Assembly: GCA_039621445.1 (NCBI GenBank)
Contig: CP154954.1
Coordinates: 71,700,150 to 71,764,149, forward strand
Direction: 5' to 3'
Source of the DNA: Euglena gracilis
Taxonomy: Eukaryota > Euglenida > Euglenophyceae > Euglenales
Length of the DNA stretch: 64,000 nucleotides
A model generated the notes under the pieces. That model did no database searches and was not told the origin of the DNA. It saw only the letters and a program-made list of their open reading frames with translations. Each line of letters opens with the position of its first letter. Within the stretch, counting starts at the first letter, position 1. This document shows, one piece after another, positions 33,852 through 44,370 of the stretch. Made by a program: the position numbers and the translations under genes.

Positions 33852-34450
33852 CCCCCCTTCTCCTATGCTAACTTGGCCCCCCTAAAGTTGGTCTTCGGCC
33901 TTTTGTACATGGCCGCCAAAATTCTTAACTTGCAAACTTGGCCCCTGTAAGTTGGCCCCCTGGCCTTTTCTTCAACATGGTCCTGGCCAAACGGGTACCC
34001 TCTCGCTTTCGTGCTGCCATGCGTTGCTGCAGGCTACACAAAAGCCACAGTTGGGGATCTGAGTAGGATGTTTGTTGCTCCATTTTTCAAGTTTCTGGAC
34101 ACACGTTCCCCTGTGAATCCTCACAACCCCCCCCCCCAAATAATGGAGAAGTCCTCCGGGGCTCTAGATGAGGCCCCAGGTCAGGAGCGGTAAACAAAAA
34201 GTTCCTAAATAGTAGCAACATTGGGTGAAAGTTTTTGTTGTGGGCGTGTGGTTTATTTTCGTCTTTGTCTGTATTTTGAAAATGTGAAGGATTCCAAATT
34301 GTCCCCATTCACATCTTTTTTTTTGCATAAAAAACTATTAAGTCGGCCTCTCATTCTAGTTTGCCACTTGCCCCAGTTTGCCCCCCCCCCACTTTTGGCA
34401 TTTTTTTTCTTGCCTGTTTTGTGTGTGGACAAGTTCTTTTCCTTCCATTG

Positions 34451-34733
34451 CAGGTTTTTTTTTTTAGTCTTGGACCCCCTCCCCCAGGGGGGGGGGCAGG
34501 GGGGGGTCACTTGGACCCCCTCCTCCTCGGGGGGTGGGGGGCAGGGGCTGGTGGGTATATCTTTTTCGGCACCAAAGGCGCCAAATTTTTTGAAAAGGTG
34601 CTATTTTTAGCATTTTGGCCATTTTCGGGCAAAAGTGGGTGGGTCCCTCGGGACCCCCCCCCCCTCCCCTGGGGGGGCACCCCAGGGGGTGGGTGGGTGG
34701 GTGCCGACCCCTCAGTCTTTAGAAAAACCCCTG
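34451..34733 (+). mobile_element. T2 MITE (hAT-like), copy 3
   Basis: Starts CAGGTTTTTTTTTTTAGTC and ends AGAAAAACCCCTG. Perfect 8-bp duplication TTCCATTG (34443-34450 and 34734-34741). The interior matches the other T2 copies (TTGGACCCCC, GGTGCTATTTTTAGC, GTGGGTGGGT). Same orientation as every other T2 copy. Located in an HRD1 intron. Confidence 0.95.
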
Positions 34734-34741
34734 TTCCATTG

Positions 34742-37396
34742 TCCACCCAACCAAACTTGCCTTCTGACCCTTATTTTACGAAGGAATACAGCAAGGACTG
34801 AGGGTTTCCATTCCATGTCTTCTGCTCTCTGGCATTCTGGTGATGGTGCCTGTCCTGACAACTGCGCTGCTGCTTGATGCTGAAGAACATGTTCTTCATT
34901 TTCTGCTTGGGCGGCATTCCATTCTTTCCAACAGTAAACAGCACACTGCTCTGGAAAGACAAAAAAACTGCATGTGGTATGCACGATCTTTCTCCATTTA
35001 CCCCAAAATGGAACCCTGTAATTGATTGGTGTTGTAGTGAATAATCTTTGGTTTTTGAGTCTGGAGGGTTTTGCCCCTTCTTAAGTGCAAAGCTTCTTTG
35101 TTTTAATTGCCCTCAAACGTTTTTGTAAACCCGCCAGGATTGCTCACATGGAAGAGATGCCTCATAACTTGATCATTTTCAAAACTATCGTCCAAAGACA
35201 GAAAAATTTGGTTGCCCATCAATGTGGAATCAAGAGTAGTTTACACACAATGTCCACACTTTTGTTGCTTACCTCCTCCCAATAACACCACCCCCCCAAA
35301 AACTTGGGCGGTCTACTTCGCATTTAAGCTTTTTTTGGGGTTCTTTCGCAATTGCGCCAATTCTCAAAAACAAAAATTTCGCTGCATTCTGCGATCCCAA
35401 AAACGCGCTTCACCCCCTTTTTTGTGCTTTCAAATTCAACTGAGACGCTGCCGGCTGTTTTTTTCAGTGACCCTGGGAGATGCCCAAAACCTCCTTTGCC
35501 CCCCTTTTTTGGCAGATGGCACGTTTTCGGAGATCGACGATGCCTTGCAGCACAGCACGATACTGACAAAAAAACACCCGAAAAACACAAAAAGGGGCTG
35601 AGAGGCGGTTCCTGGGACCACTTTTTTTTCCTCGATGCTGGTAGCCTCGGAGTGTGCCCAGAACCTTGTGGGAATCACGCAAAAACCCCGTAAAAGGTTT
35701 CTGAAAAAGCCCCCTTTTTGCCTTTTCCTGCACGGACTCTCGGGTCGGGGGAAGTGGACCAGTGCAGAAAATCCATGGTTCACCAGTTTGGGGGGTTGAG
35801 AGGTGCGGCAGTGGGGAGAGAGTCATTGGTGTGTGCAGAGTGTCAGCACGACCGAGCTGTGAAGGCACAAGTTCCAGTGCGCATGACTGACCGGCGGGGA
35901 AGGGCTCTGGGAGCCGGTGGCGGAAGATGTGCAGAAGGAAGTTGGTTACCCATCTTTTCCGTGAAGAAGAAGGGGGTACGCTGCCACTGAACGGTATATT
36001 GAAACAGTGTTCTTCTTTTTCGAAACAGTTGTATGTTGAAACAATTCCGCAAAGGAGTTGGCGTTTCTATACCCCAGGTGTGTTTGTTTCAGACTGCGCG
36101 ATGTACCCTCTGATTTCCACAGGTAAAGAAGCTGCTCAGAAACTCTGTCTTTTGTCTGGCGGGATCCACTACGCCACGTATCGTGGGGACAGGCATCGAG
36201 GCAAAGCACAGTGGACTCATTTTAACATTAATGTCATCTCTTGTTTTCATAGATGTTAGAGTACGTAAAGTAAAGACCTTTTTTCAGCATCCCATGGACA
36301 ATGGCAAGTGAGGAATTGTATTTACTTTGAAACTCACTTTCATAATTGCGCAAGTGATTGAAACTTATACTCCTTTGTGCAATTGCGCAAGCAACTTTTT
36401 ATTTTTTTTGCGCGATTGCGCAAGTGAAACAGTTAATTTACCCTCACTGGCACCATTTCCTGTGGTGATTTTTTTTTTTTGCATTTCAGAAGTGGATGCG
36501 CAATTGGGTGCAACTGCCATGTTCCCCTAAAACGTATTTTGACCCCTGGTACGCATCTTTCCATAGCTGTTGGACAGGAATATGATTTCAATGTCTTTAC
36601 AGCCTGACAAAAAAAACTGTCTTCGCAACCCCTTTGCTACCTTTGTTGGGCACCATGCCTTGGAGTGCTGCGCAAAAGAGAACTTGTTCTGGTGTGTGAA
36701 ATCAGACCCCAACTTCCACACTGTTATAATTCAGTTGTTGAAAAATGCCTGCGTTAAACCCCCTTTTCCAGAGTGAGATTCGGCTGTTCATAAAGCCCCG
36801 CATGCTGTTGTTTTTCTTGCCAGGGACGTATGTCCTTGATTTGCTCTGCAAATTAGAACACTTCCAGTATGTGACGAAAGAGCGAGAAAATTCCGGGTTC
36901 CCCCGAACCTGTCATTTCGGTCCCAAAAAGCGGCCACTCTGGCAGCAGTAATCACCGGGTGGATAACCTTCGAAGCTCTGAATTTGTCGATCAACTCCCA
37001 GGTGGTAGAATGTGCCAGACCACAAAAGCGCGTGGAGTGACAAGCTGTATTTTCGGAAGTCGCCCAATGCTGTTCTCACGATTTGAATCGGATTCCCGTT
37101 GTGCCCGATGTCCGGGCTCGCAGGTTCTGAGACAGGTTGATTTATCCAAAATGGAACCAAAAAACCATAAAACTGGAATGGTTCCTGGGTTGCACGATTG
37201 CGCAAGGCAAGTCCACTTGAATTTAGTGCGAAGTAGATCGCCCAAGAAGAAGGCACGTTGTCACGTTAGCACCCGAACCAGCTGAATTGTCATGCTGGAA
37301 AACCGACCAAGGTCAGTGCCGGCGGACTTGTCCGATGGCAACTGCCGGGGGATGGGGGTAACTTCCCGAAGGCTGTCTGCCAGTCTGTGCCCAAAG
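34742..37396. other. Putative HRD1 intron(s)
   Basis: No exon could be placed, although HRD1 proteins have a segment of roughly 25 residues between the 33098 and 37397 exons that must be encoded here. A few GCGCAATTGCGC-type palindromes (36340-36425) resemble the cluster at 49-51 kb. Otherwise this is AT-rich spacer. Confidence 0.4.
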
Positions 37397-37537
37397 CAAT
37401 GCGGGGCTCCGGCCCAGGAACGACTGACGCCCGGCCCCACGTCCTGAGCCCGGAGACGCTGGTGGAGCTGCTGTTCTGGCTCGGCTGGCTGTGCTGCCTC
37501 TCCCTCCTGAAGGTGCTGTGCGAGTTCTGCCACCTCC
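37397..37537 (+). CDS. HRD1: HRD1/SYVN1-like E3 ligase, middle membrane exon
   Basis: The frame contains VLSPETLVELLFWLGWLCCL, then SLLKVLCEFCHLR. It matches the HRD1 segment where an FSP or FS motif precedes a helix rich in Leu/Phe and a conserved LK..HW-like end. Donors CTCC|GTGTGG or CGT|GTGGCT follow. The 5' edge is uncertain; an AG at 37395-37396 is one option. GC content jumps compared with both flanks. Low sequence identity means the assignment depends on position and hydropathy. Confidence 0.5.
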
Positions 37538-38077
37538 GTGTGGCTCCCCCAGGGGCTCGGCCGTAGCAGTTTGGGGGGGGGGTGGTCTTAGCATGTACCT
37601 CCCCCTTGTAATTGACACAGCGTGTCATTGACGCTTCCCGTGACAACTTTCTGGAGCATAAATTTTTTCTTTGCGTTTTCCCCAGTTTCTATATAATGAA
37701 ATTCAGCCAAGCCATTTCAACTTGTGTCGTATCTTTTTCCAAGCCATGGCTTTGGATGTTTCCCCCTTTGATTTTGGTGATTTGGTGCAACACAGGAGGA
37801 CCACTGGTAGGCCAATTCAAAGATTGCAATTTGAGTGGTCGACGGCTCTCAGAGGGTTATGATTGGGTGGCAGGGTTTTCTTTTTAAAGTTTGGTGACCT
37901 GGGGGGGACAGGTGATGCGTCAGGACTGAGCCCCCTCCCCTCCGAAGCTCCCTCAGGCTGAAAATGGGAGGCGGGGGTTTCCTCTGTTTTCGCCGCGAAA
38001 CTCCCAAAAAAAGTTTTGACCCCGAAAGTGGGTCCCCGTGAGGGTTTGGCCCCCCCGGCCGCGGAGTGGGTCTGGAC

Positions 38078-38367
38078 CAGGGATTTTTTTAAGTTTGGAC
38101 CCCCGGGGGGGGGTAGGGTGGGTGGGTCCGCCGGACCCCCTCCCCCCCCCCCCGGGGGGGGGGGTCCCCCCCGGAGGGGGGTGGGATATACTTTTCGGCG
38201 CCGCAGTCGCCGAAAAAATTCTATTTTTAGCACTTTTCGCGATTTTTCGGCCATTTTTTGTGGGTCCCCCGGGACCCCCTCCCCCCCATGGGGGGGGCCC
38301 CCCCCAGGGGGGTGGGTGGGTGGGGGGGACCCCCGCCTCCCCCCCCCCGGTCTTAAAAAAACCCCTG
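38078..38367 (+). mobile_element. T2 MITE (hAT-like), copy 4, abutting an HRD1 exon
   Basis: Starts CAGGGATTTTTTTAAG and ends CTTAAAAAAACCCCTG. Perfect 8-bp duplication GTCTGGAC (38070-38077 and 38368-38375). The frame of the downstream exon (VWTR) can be read through the left duplication copy as well (EWVWTR). So the element appears to have landed at or just inside the exon's 5' end. Confidence 0.95.
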
Positions 38368-38518
38368 GTCTGGACACGGTTGGCCCGCGGCCGCCCCTGC
38401 CCCCGCCTCGGCCACTCCCCGGCCCTCTCCCCCGGCGCGGGCCGCAAGCTGACCGTGTTCATCGCCCTGACCGGCGCCCTCACCGGCGGGTTTTTCCTCT
38501 TCGTCGCCTTCGCCTTCA
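38368..38518 (+). CDS. HRD1: HRD1/SYVN1-like E3 ligase, membrane exon
   Basis: Reads VWTRLARGRPCPRLGHSP, then GAGRKLTVFIALTGALTGGF and FLFVAFAFS, with donor TTCA|GTGGGC at 38519. It corresponds to the HRD1 stretch with a short loop containing SP followed by a long hydrophobic helix. No AG acceptor exists at the right transposon junction (CCCCTG|GTCTGG). A usable acceptor (GCGGAG) lies just left of the T2 element. Thus either the element is in the exon, or splicing uses a later AG inside GGCCGCAAG. Confidence 0.55.
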
Positions 38519-41500
38519 GTGGGCCCGGAGGGACTGTGGCCTTCATGCCTGGCAGTCGGCGGGTTGGCTCCTTCAGCCCCCCCCCCCCCCCTGTTGCCCC
38601 CCATCCTGCCTCAAACACCCAGATCCAGGGGGGGGGGTCCGGACCCCCCTCCTTGGCAGGTTGAAAAAATAGCAAAATAATTTTTTCCAGCTGCTGGTGC
38701 GTGCCGGAAAATGAAAAAAAACATGCCCTTTTCCCTCACTTTTCAAGCATATTGCACAGTTTTTGATGTTTCGGTGTTTTCCACATGAAAAACTTTCAAA
38801 AAATGAACAGTTTTTGGATTTTCTTTTGAATTTTTTTTCAAAAAAAAGGGATTTTGCAACAGTTTTGGCCTGATATCCGGCCCTTCAGCTGTCCACAAAA
38901 CCGAAAGATTTTCAGGCCCCCTTCAGTTTCGAGATGGGAGGGGGTGTCCGACCCCCCTGTGTTGAGAGGGGGCCCCTTCCCTCAGGGCTTCCCATATATC
39001 CCTGCCCCTGGGAGTGTGCCCCCTGGGTGGGTGCTCCCTGGTCTTAAAAATCCTAGAACACCGATATGGAAAATAAAGCACACCTTCCATTGCAAACTCC
39101 GAAAGTCGGGAAAGCTGGCAAAGTTGGATTTGTCATAAAATAATGCACTTGTGGCCCCTCCTCGCCGGTAGAAACGATGGGTGTGGTGCCTTGGTTACGA
39201 CCCGTCGCAACGAACCGTTTCAAAGTTTGGAGGCATGCACTTTTGCCATTATACATGTCATGTGTATATGTATATGTATATGCATATTGTGCATATTATA
39301 AACATATACATTTTTCAAAAAAGATTATGAAAAATGTTCTGTCACATAAACAAGTGGAAGTGGAGATATGAGCAACTCCTTGCCGGGCACTCTTATTTGC
39401 CACACTTTCCACCCCCGAAGTGGACCTGTTTCCAAAACAAAAAAAAACTGGCAGAAACCTCCAAATCCAACTCCTGATCAAGGTTTTCTAAAGCTGGAGG
39501 GGACTCCCCCCACCCCCCACGGTCCAGCCAGCCAGCACATTTCCCCCTCAGCCAGCAGCTCCCAGCCGGGTTGCGCACCCCCCCCAGCCCCGCAGGTCCA
39601 CTAAAATAAAGTTTGGGGCAGCACAGCAAAGCCAGGCCGAAAAAGCGAAACGCCAAAATTGCTTGAAACCAAGGATCAAAACTGTCCAAAAATGGCACTT
39701 TAAAGGTCATTTTTGGGTGCTTTTTTTTTTTTGGTATCACCTCCAATTTATGGAAAATACCAGCCTGGCTGGATTTGGCTTTTTTTTACCTGTTTTGAGG
39801 TACCCGCTGGGTCCAGCCAGCCGGACCCCCTCCCCAACTCCTCTGGATCCCCCAGCCCCGGGGGGGGGGGGAGGGCACCTTTTTCCGTGGGACCCAAAAA
39901 TGCAAAGTAAAGCCCTCCTTTGATCTCTGGGGCTTTGGGAGGAGTCTTTGGCCCCTGCCCTGCGGTGGTTTTCAGTCGATGGTCCTCCTCCTCTATGAGC
40001 CATTCCACATGCTGGCGAGCAGGGGGGCCGTTGATGAGGCCCGCGGGGTCAGAGCTGTGAAGGCCGGAGGCACTATCAACAGTAGAAATCTGAAACCCCC
40101 ACCAGATGTCTCATTGGATTCAGAAATTTGAAAATTTTCACTGAATATTTGTGTGACCCCTCCCCAGAGTTTGATACGAGGGGGATATACGGGGTTTAGG
40201 TGGGGGGTGCCCCCCCCCCCCCCGGACTGGAGGGGGAGCTCAGACCGACTGGGAACCCCCCAAAACGGTTCAATTTGGGTGGTCGACCGCCTTGGGGTGG
40301 GTGGGTTTTCAAATAAAAAACGGTGGGTAGGTTGGTGGGTGGGTGGGTTTGAACCCGGGGAACAGGGGGGGGGTCACTGGCCGTATTGGCCATATTGCAT
40401 CCCCCATGCAACTCTGAACACTTGCCAAAGGTGATGGGACAATGGGATTTTTTTTTCTGTTTGTTGAGGAGTGCAAACTGGTCATTTTTTTTGGCATCAA
40501 AGCGAGATTCACAAAAAAAATGAAACTGAAAAAGCCACATAAATAAAATGATGAAAACCAGTTTTTGAGGTGGTGTTGTTTTCAATTTGTGTTTTTTTTT
40601 GCATTCCCTCCCCCACCAGGTCCCTCACCATTCAGTTCAAAATTTTTTTAATGGAATCAAGCACACATTGATTTGAATTGAAGTTAATTACTCTGCTGTA
40701 AAATGAGCCATTTTGGGATCCGATGAAGTCCATTTTTGATAATATCAACTCTTTTTTCATCTGAAATTCTATGGAGGATTTTATCTAAACTTCGATGCAG
40801 TTTTCTTTTTCATTAACCTCCCCCCCAATAACACCCCAGGTCAACTTTTGGGGTCTGTTGCTGACTAGGGTGCCCAAGGGTGTATTGTTTTTGGGGGTCT
40901 TTTTGAGATTTTGCTGAAAAATTCGACCAAAAACGCCTTCCCACGGGAGGGTCCAAAAACAGGAGCGATTTTGGCAATGTGCATAATTGTCTAAAATACT
41001 AATTTTTAACACATTCAAAATGTCAAAAATGGAAAATGGAAAAAAAATACAAACCCATTGTTGGGGCATTTTCACAATTTTAGAGGGGGATTTCCCCCCA
41101 AAATCTGGATGGGGAGACTTTATTTTTGGGGGTCTTGTTTTTTGGATTTTGCTGAAAATCGGCAGGGGGGGTCTTTTCTTGGGTGGGATCTTACTTTTGG
41201 GGGGTTTTTCATTGCACCGTCTCATAATTCCAGTTTTTTTCTGAATCTGCTTCCGGATTTTGAAATCAGTGTTCCCCTGAAGTCAGGGCTGGCGCAGGTG
41301 GCGGTGAGGTTTGCGCTGCACCTTCATTGCCATCGCACTGCTTCCCCTCTGTGACACTGCCCAGGTTAGTTATGGCAATCTCAACCAGCCAAATGCAATA
41401 TGTACTCCATTCGTATGCACCGAGGGTTTTGTTCAGTGCTGCACAAAGGTCCCCCAAAAAACACAGATTTGGCAGTATGTGTGCGTTTTAACACCTGACC

Positions 41501-41749
41501 TTGCTCGATCCTGACAAAAAAGGATGAAAAAAGCTTTGTCACGCGGAAAGAAGGTTGACAGCACAACACCATTATGCTCTTTCTCAGGTTGGCCAATGCA
41601 CCCTTGTCATGCGGTGTGCGAAATGCAGTTGGCACGTTCTGGTTTTCGGCATAGTTGGCATTTTTTAAAAAAAAATGTTAGAATTAAAACAAAACAGAAA
41701 AGACAGCGTCCAAAAAAAACAAGTTGCCACTATGGTTTCCGGGGTTTAG
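38519..41749. other. HRD1 intron region with R1 copy and an exon hint
   Basis: Contains T4-like interior sequence (40160-40400) and an R1 copy (40820-41230). A GC-rich patch at 41284-41325 reads GLAQVAVRFALHLH, which could be the HRD1 segment expected between the 38518 and 41750 exons. It is too short and its boundaries are too unclear to call. A C-rich low-complexity stretch spans 39500-39900. Confidence 0.4.
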
Positions 41750-41930
41750 TTCTGATACACGGCGGGGTCATCGGCCGACGGACGAGGTGGGCTACGTGGC
41801 GGACATTGGCTTCGAGGTCGCGAAGCTGGGCACCACACTGGCGCACGCGACGCACGTCCTGGTGGGCTTCTTCAGCATGTCCGTCGTGGACCTGCTGCTC
41901 GTGATGTACATTCGCCACGTCGTCCAACAG
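41750..41930 (+). CDS. HRD1: HRD1/SYVN1-like E3 ligase, last membrane exon
   Basis: After GGGGTTTAG, the frame reads DEVGYVADIGFEVAKLGTTL, then AHATHVLVGFFSMSVVDLLL and VMYIRHVVQ. It aligns with the HRD1 region KxVYxxxxEL...helix...PLxLLRxLY just before the cytosolic linker and RING. A hydrophobic helix lies in the middle. The donor is either CAC|GTCGTC or near CAACAGG|GTCCGG (41935). Strong GC contrast to the flanks supports an exon. This and the next exon together resemble HRD1 more than other multi-pass RING ligases such as gp78 or TRC8, but a relative cannot be excluded. Confidence 0.65.
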
Positions 41931-42219
41931 GGTCCGGGGCCCCTGTCGCCTGCCTCATCCATTCCGGCCGTGTTGCACGGACCCAAAAACTCTCACCAGG
42001 ACAGGGCAGTCCCATCAGGCTTTTTTCCCAGTTGGTCAATCGGGGTGTACGGTTCGCTGTCTCCCTTGTTGATATATATCCGGTCAAAAAATGCCTAAGA
42101 GCACCCAAAGATGGCTGAAAATGGCCAGAAATGTAGAGACCGCCAACAGTGTACATGAACTTCATGGGAGACCATTGAGGCTTCAATGAGCTTAACCTCA
42201 TTTTCCATTGAGTCACACG

Positions 42220-42462
42220 GCTGGCCGACGGCTGGCCGACGGCTGGCCGACGGCTGCCTGACGGCTGGCCGACGGCTGGCCGACGGCTGGCCGACGGCTG
42301 GCCGACGGCTGGCCGACGGCTGCCTGACGGCTGGCCGACGGCTGGCCGACGGCTGGCCGACGGCTGGCCGACGGCTGGCCGACGGCTGGCCGACGGCTGG
42401 CCGACGGCTGGCCGACCGCTGGCCGACGGCTGGCCGACCGCTGGCCGACGGCTGGCCGACGG
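42220..42462 (+). repeat. 11-bp minisatellite GGCTGGCCGAC
   Basis: About 22 head-to-tail copies of GGCTGGCCGAC, with rare GGCTGCCTGAC and CGCTGGCCGAC variants. It is intronic, about 130 bases before the RING exon. Because 11 is not a multiple of 3, all frames read the same 11-residue repeat; these are not genes. Confidence 0.96.
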
Positions 42463-42588
42463 CGTGCTCCCCATTCGATTCGCCCATGTGTCAGAAAATT
42501 GATTGCTCCACTTCATTTGCCAACTGTTGACATTCGCCTGTTGCCACACTCTGGTTGGGCCCGCCCCCTGCGGCACCGGCTGTGGGAG

Positions 42589-42696
42589 CGGGTCCGCGGG
42601 CTCTGGCAGTACCGGCGGGCGCTGGCGGTGCTCCACGCCGCCCTCTGCACCGCCTCACCGGAGCAGCTGCGGCAGTATGCCGACCCGTGCGCCATC
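42589..42696 (+). CDS. HRD1: HRD1/SYVN1-like E3 ligase, linker and first RING ligands
   Basis: Reads RVRGLWQYRRALAVLHAALC, then TASPEQLRQYADPCAI, the exact HRD1 layout: an amphipathic linker, the ATPEEL-like motif (here ASPEQL), then the first RING cysteine pair (CxIC). The second Cys (codon TGC at 43135) lies beyond the T1 element. The 5' boundary is set at GTGGGAG|CGG as the closest in-phase AG; earlier starts are possible since the frame is open to 42499. The RING recruits the E2 enzyme for ubiquitin transfer on the cytosolic face of the ER. Confidence 0.8.
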
Positions 42697-43126
42697 CAGA
42701 CTTTCATTTAGTGCGCCCCGGAATTTTTTTTTCCTGCGCCGCGTGCGCCGCGGCACCGGAAATGTTATGACGCGTGCGCCGCGGCACCGGAAATGTTATG
42801 ACCGCGTGCGCCGCGGCACCGGAAATGTTATGACCGCGTGCGCCGCGGCACCGGAAATGTTATGACCGCGTGCGCCGCGGCACCGGAAATGTTATGACCG
42901 CGTGCGCCGCGGCACCGGAAATGTTATGACCGCGTGCGCCGCGGCACCGGAAATGTTATGACCGCGTGCGCCGCGGCACCGGAAATGTTATGACCGCGTG
43001 CGCCGCGGCACCGGAAATGTTATGACCGCGTGCGCCGCGGCACCGGAAATGTTATGACCGCGTGCGCCGCGGAAAAATTTTTTGTGCCACGACAAACTTC
43101 GCCGCGGCGCACTAAATGAAAGTCTG
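42697..43126 (+). mobile_element. T1 MITE, copy 3, splitting the RING coding sequence
   Basis: Starts CAGACTTTCATTTAGTGCG and ends GCACTAAATGAAAGTCTG. Flanks GCGCCATC (42689-42696) and GTGCCATC (43127-43134) match 7 of 8. The interior is a 32-bp tandem repeat (GCGCCGCGGCACCGGAAATG core), about ten copies from 42752 to 43069. Removing the element plus one duplication copy restores the RING codons. The mismatch between the two copies is silent (TGC or TGT, both Cys). Confidence 0.95.
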
Positions 43127-43189
43127 GTGCCATCTGCTACGACGGCTGGGCGCCGGGCGAGGCTGGCGCCGGGACGGCCGCGGCCGACG
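43127..43189 (+). CDS. HRD1: HRD1/SYVN1-like E3 ligase, RING exon continued
   Basis: Continues the RING with the second Cys and a Gly/Ala-rich loop (CYDGWAPGEAGAGTAAAD). It ends at donor GACG|GTGTGC (phase 1), which joins in frame to the acceptor at 44268. Upstream it is separated from its first half only by the T1 element. The loop to the third zinc ligand is 33 residues after splicing, within the RING-H2 range. Confidence 0.8.
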
Positions 43190-44267
43190 GTGTGCCGCCC
43201 CGCGGACCGCGTCGCCTCATTGACAAATATCAGAAAATTGGTGTTGGGCTCAGAGTGATGGGGTGCACTACCAGGGGTAAACCCCCCCTCCCTAATAGAA
43301 GCAGGGGTCCGCCACAGGGTCCAAATAAAACTGCACCCCCCCCCCCAGACCGCTGCTGAAGGCTGTAGTCTGCTACAAGCACCCCTCCTCCATCTTTGGG
43401 ATTTCTAAAGGAAATCAACAAAAATCGCGCAGGTGGGGTCCAAATAGAAGCGCACCTCCTGCCGCCGGAGGTGACGGCCCGCAAAAGCGTACCTGTGCTT
43501 CTATTGGGGAGGGGGTTAAGGCTTCTTGTTCACAACCAGGCCTGGATTTTGCCAAACCTGGGTTGGCACCCCGGGTGCCAGTCTTAAAATTAAGCCGCTT
43601 TCTTCCCCTCCGACGCAACAGAAGCCCTGACAGCGCGGGCCGGGACCAAAACCAGCCATTTCCCCCTGATCGAACTTTCCATGTTTTGGTGGAAAATGCC
43701 AGGTTTCAGGGAGGGGAGGAATGCACTGTGCAGCTTTTGCATTTTTTTTTTTGCAGTGATGCTCGGAGAAAATATTTGCCCTTGCAAGCCTACCCGCTTC
43801 CCCCCCCCCCACCCTTTGCCCACCCCATTTACCGACCACCCCGATCGGTGTTTGCAGGTCAGGGGGTTCTTGCGACCAGCCCCCCCTTGCTCAGGGGTTG
43901 CAGGTGACCGGAAGAAATGGGTTTTTTGGGGGGCATTTGGTCATGCGACCACCATCGAGTTTGGGGTTGCAGGTCAGGGGGGGGGAGGATAATCCCCCCG
44001 CTGTGTGCACTGCGGTTGTTTTTGGTGCCTTTTATCCCCGTCTGCCTCTGTGTAATATATGCATATGTATAGTTATTATTATTACATTTATTATTTATTC
44101 ATATATATTAAATTTTCATATATGTACAATTTTCAATTTGTATGTGGTAAAATCTCCCCCCGGTGGGGGGTTGCAGGAACCCAGTCAGCAGGCAGGGGGG
44201 GGGTGAGTCCTTCCGGGTGGGGCCGGCTCTTCTTTCCCCGCCTCACCCCACCTTCTTGTCATCACAG
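43190..44267. other. HRD1 intron
   Basis: Starts GTGTGC and ends TTCTTGTCATCACAG. It holds C/G-run sequence and an AT-rich patch (44050-44150) but no recognised transposon end. Open frames here are intronic. Confidence 0.7.
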
Positions 44268-44370
44268 GCCCCGCCAAGGCCCCACCCACCCACCTCGTCC
44301 CGAAGGCCCTGCCGTGCGGGCACGTGTTCCACCTGCGGTGCATCCGCCAGTGGATGGAACACCGGCCGCG
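44268..44370 (+). CDS. HRD1: HRD1/SYVN1-like E3 ligase, RING-H2 core exon
   Basis: After ATCACAG the exon encodes PAKAPPTHLVPKALPCGHVF, then HLRCIRQWMEHRPR. It supplies RING ligands C3 (PCGH), H4, H5 (VFH) and C6 (LRC), plus the Trp that packs on the E2. The two histidines make it a RING-H2, as in HRD1 and gp78. It enters in phase 1 and leaves at donor CCGCG|GTGCGC in phase 2. Joining to 46136 completes the codon and gives RCPIC. Exon length, phases and ligand spacing all agree. Confidence 0.9.

Noticed and set aside
38078-38375. T2 element as a normal GT-AG intron bounded by its duplication GTCTGGAC
   Set aside because: The left copy offers GT, but the right junction is CCCCTG, not AG, so canonical splicing at the duplication is not possible.
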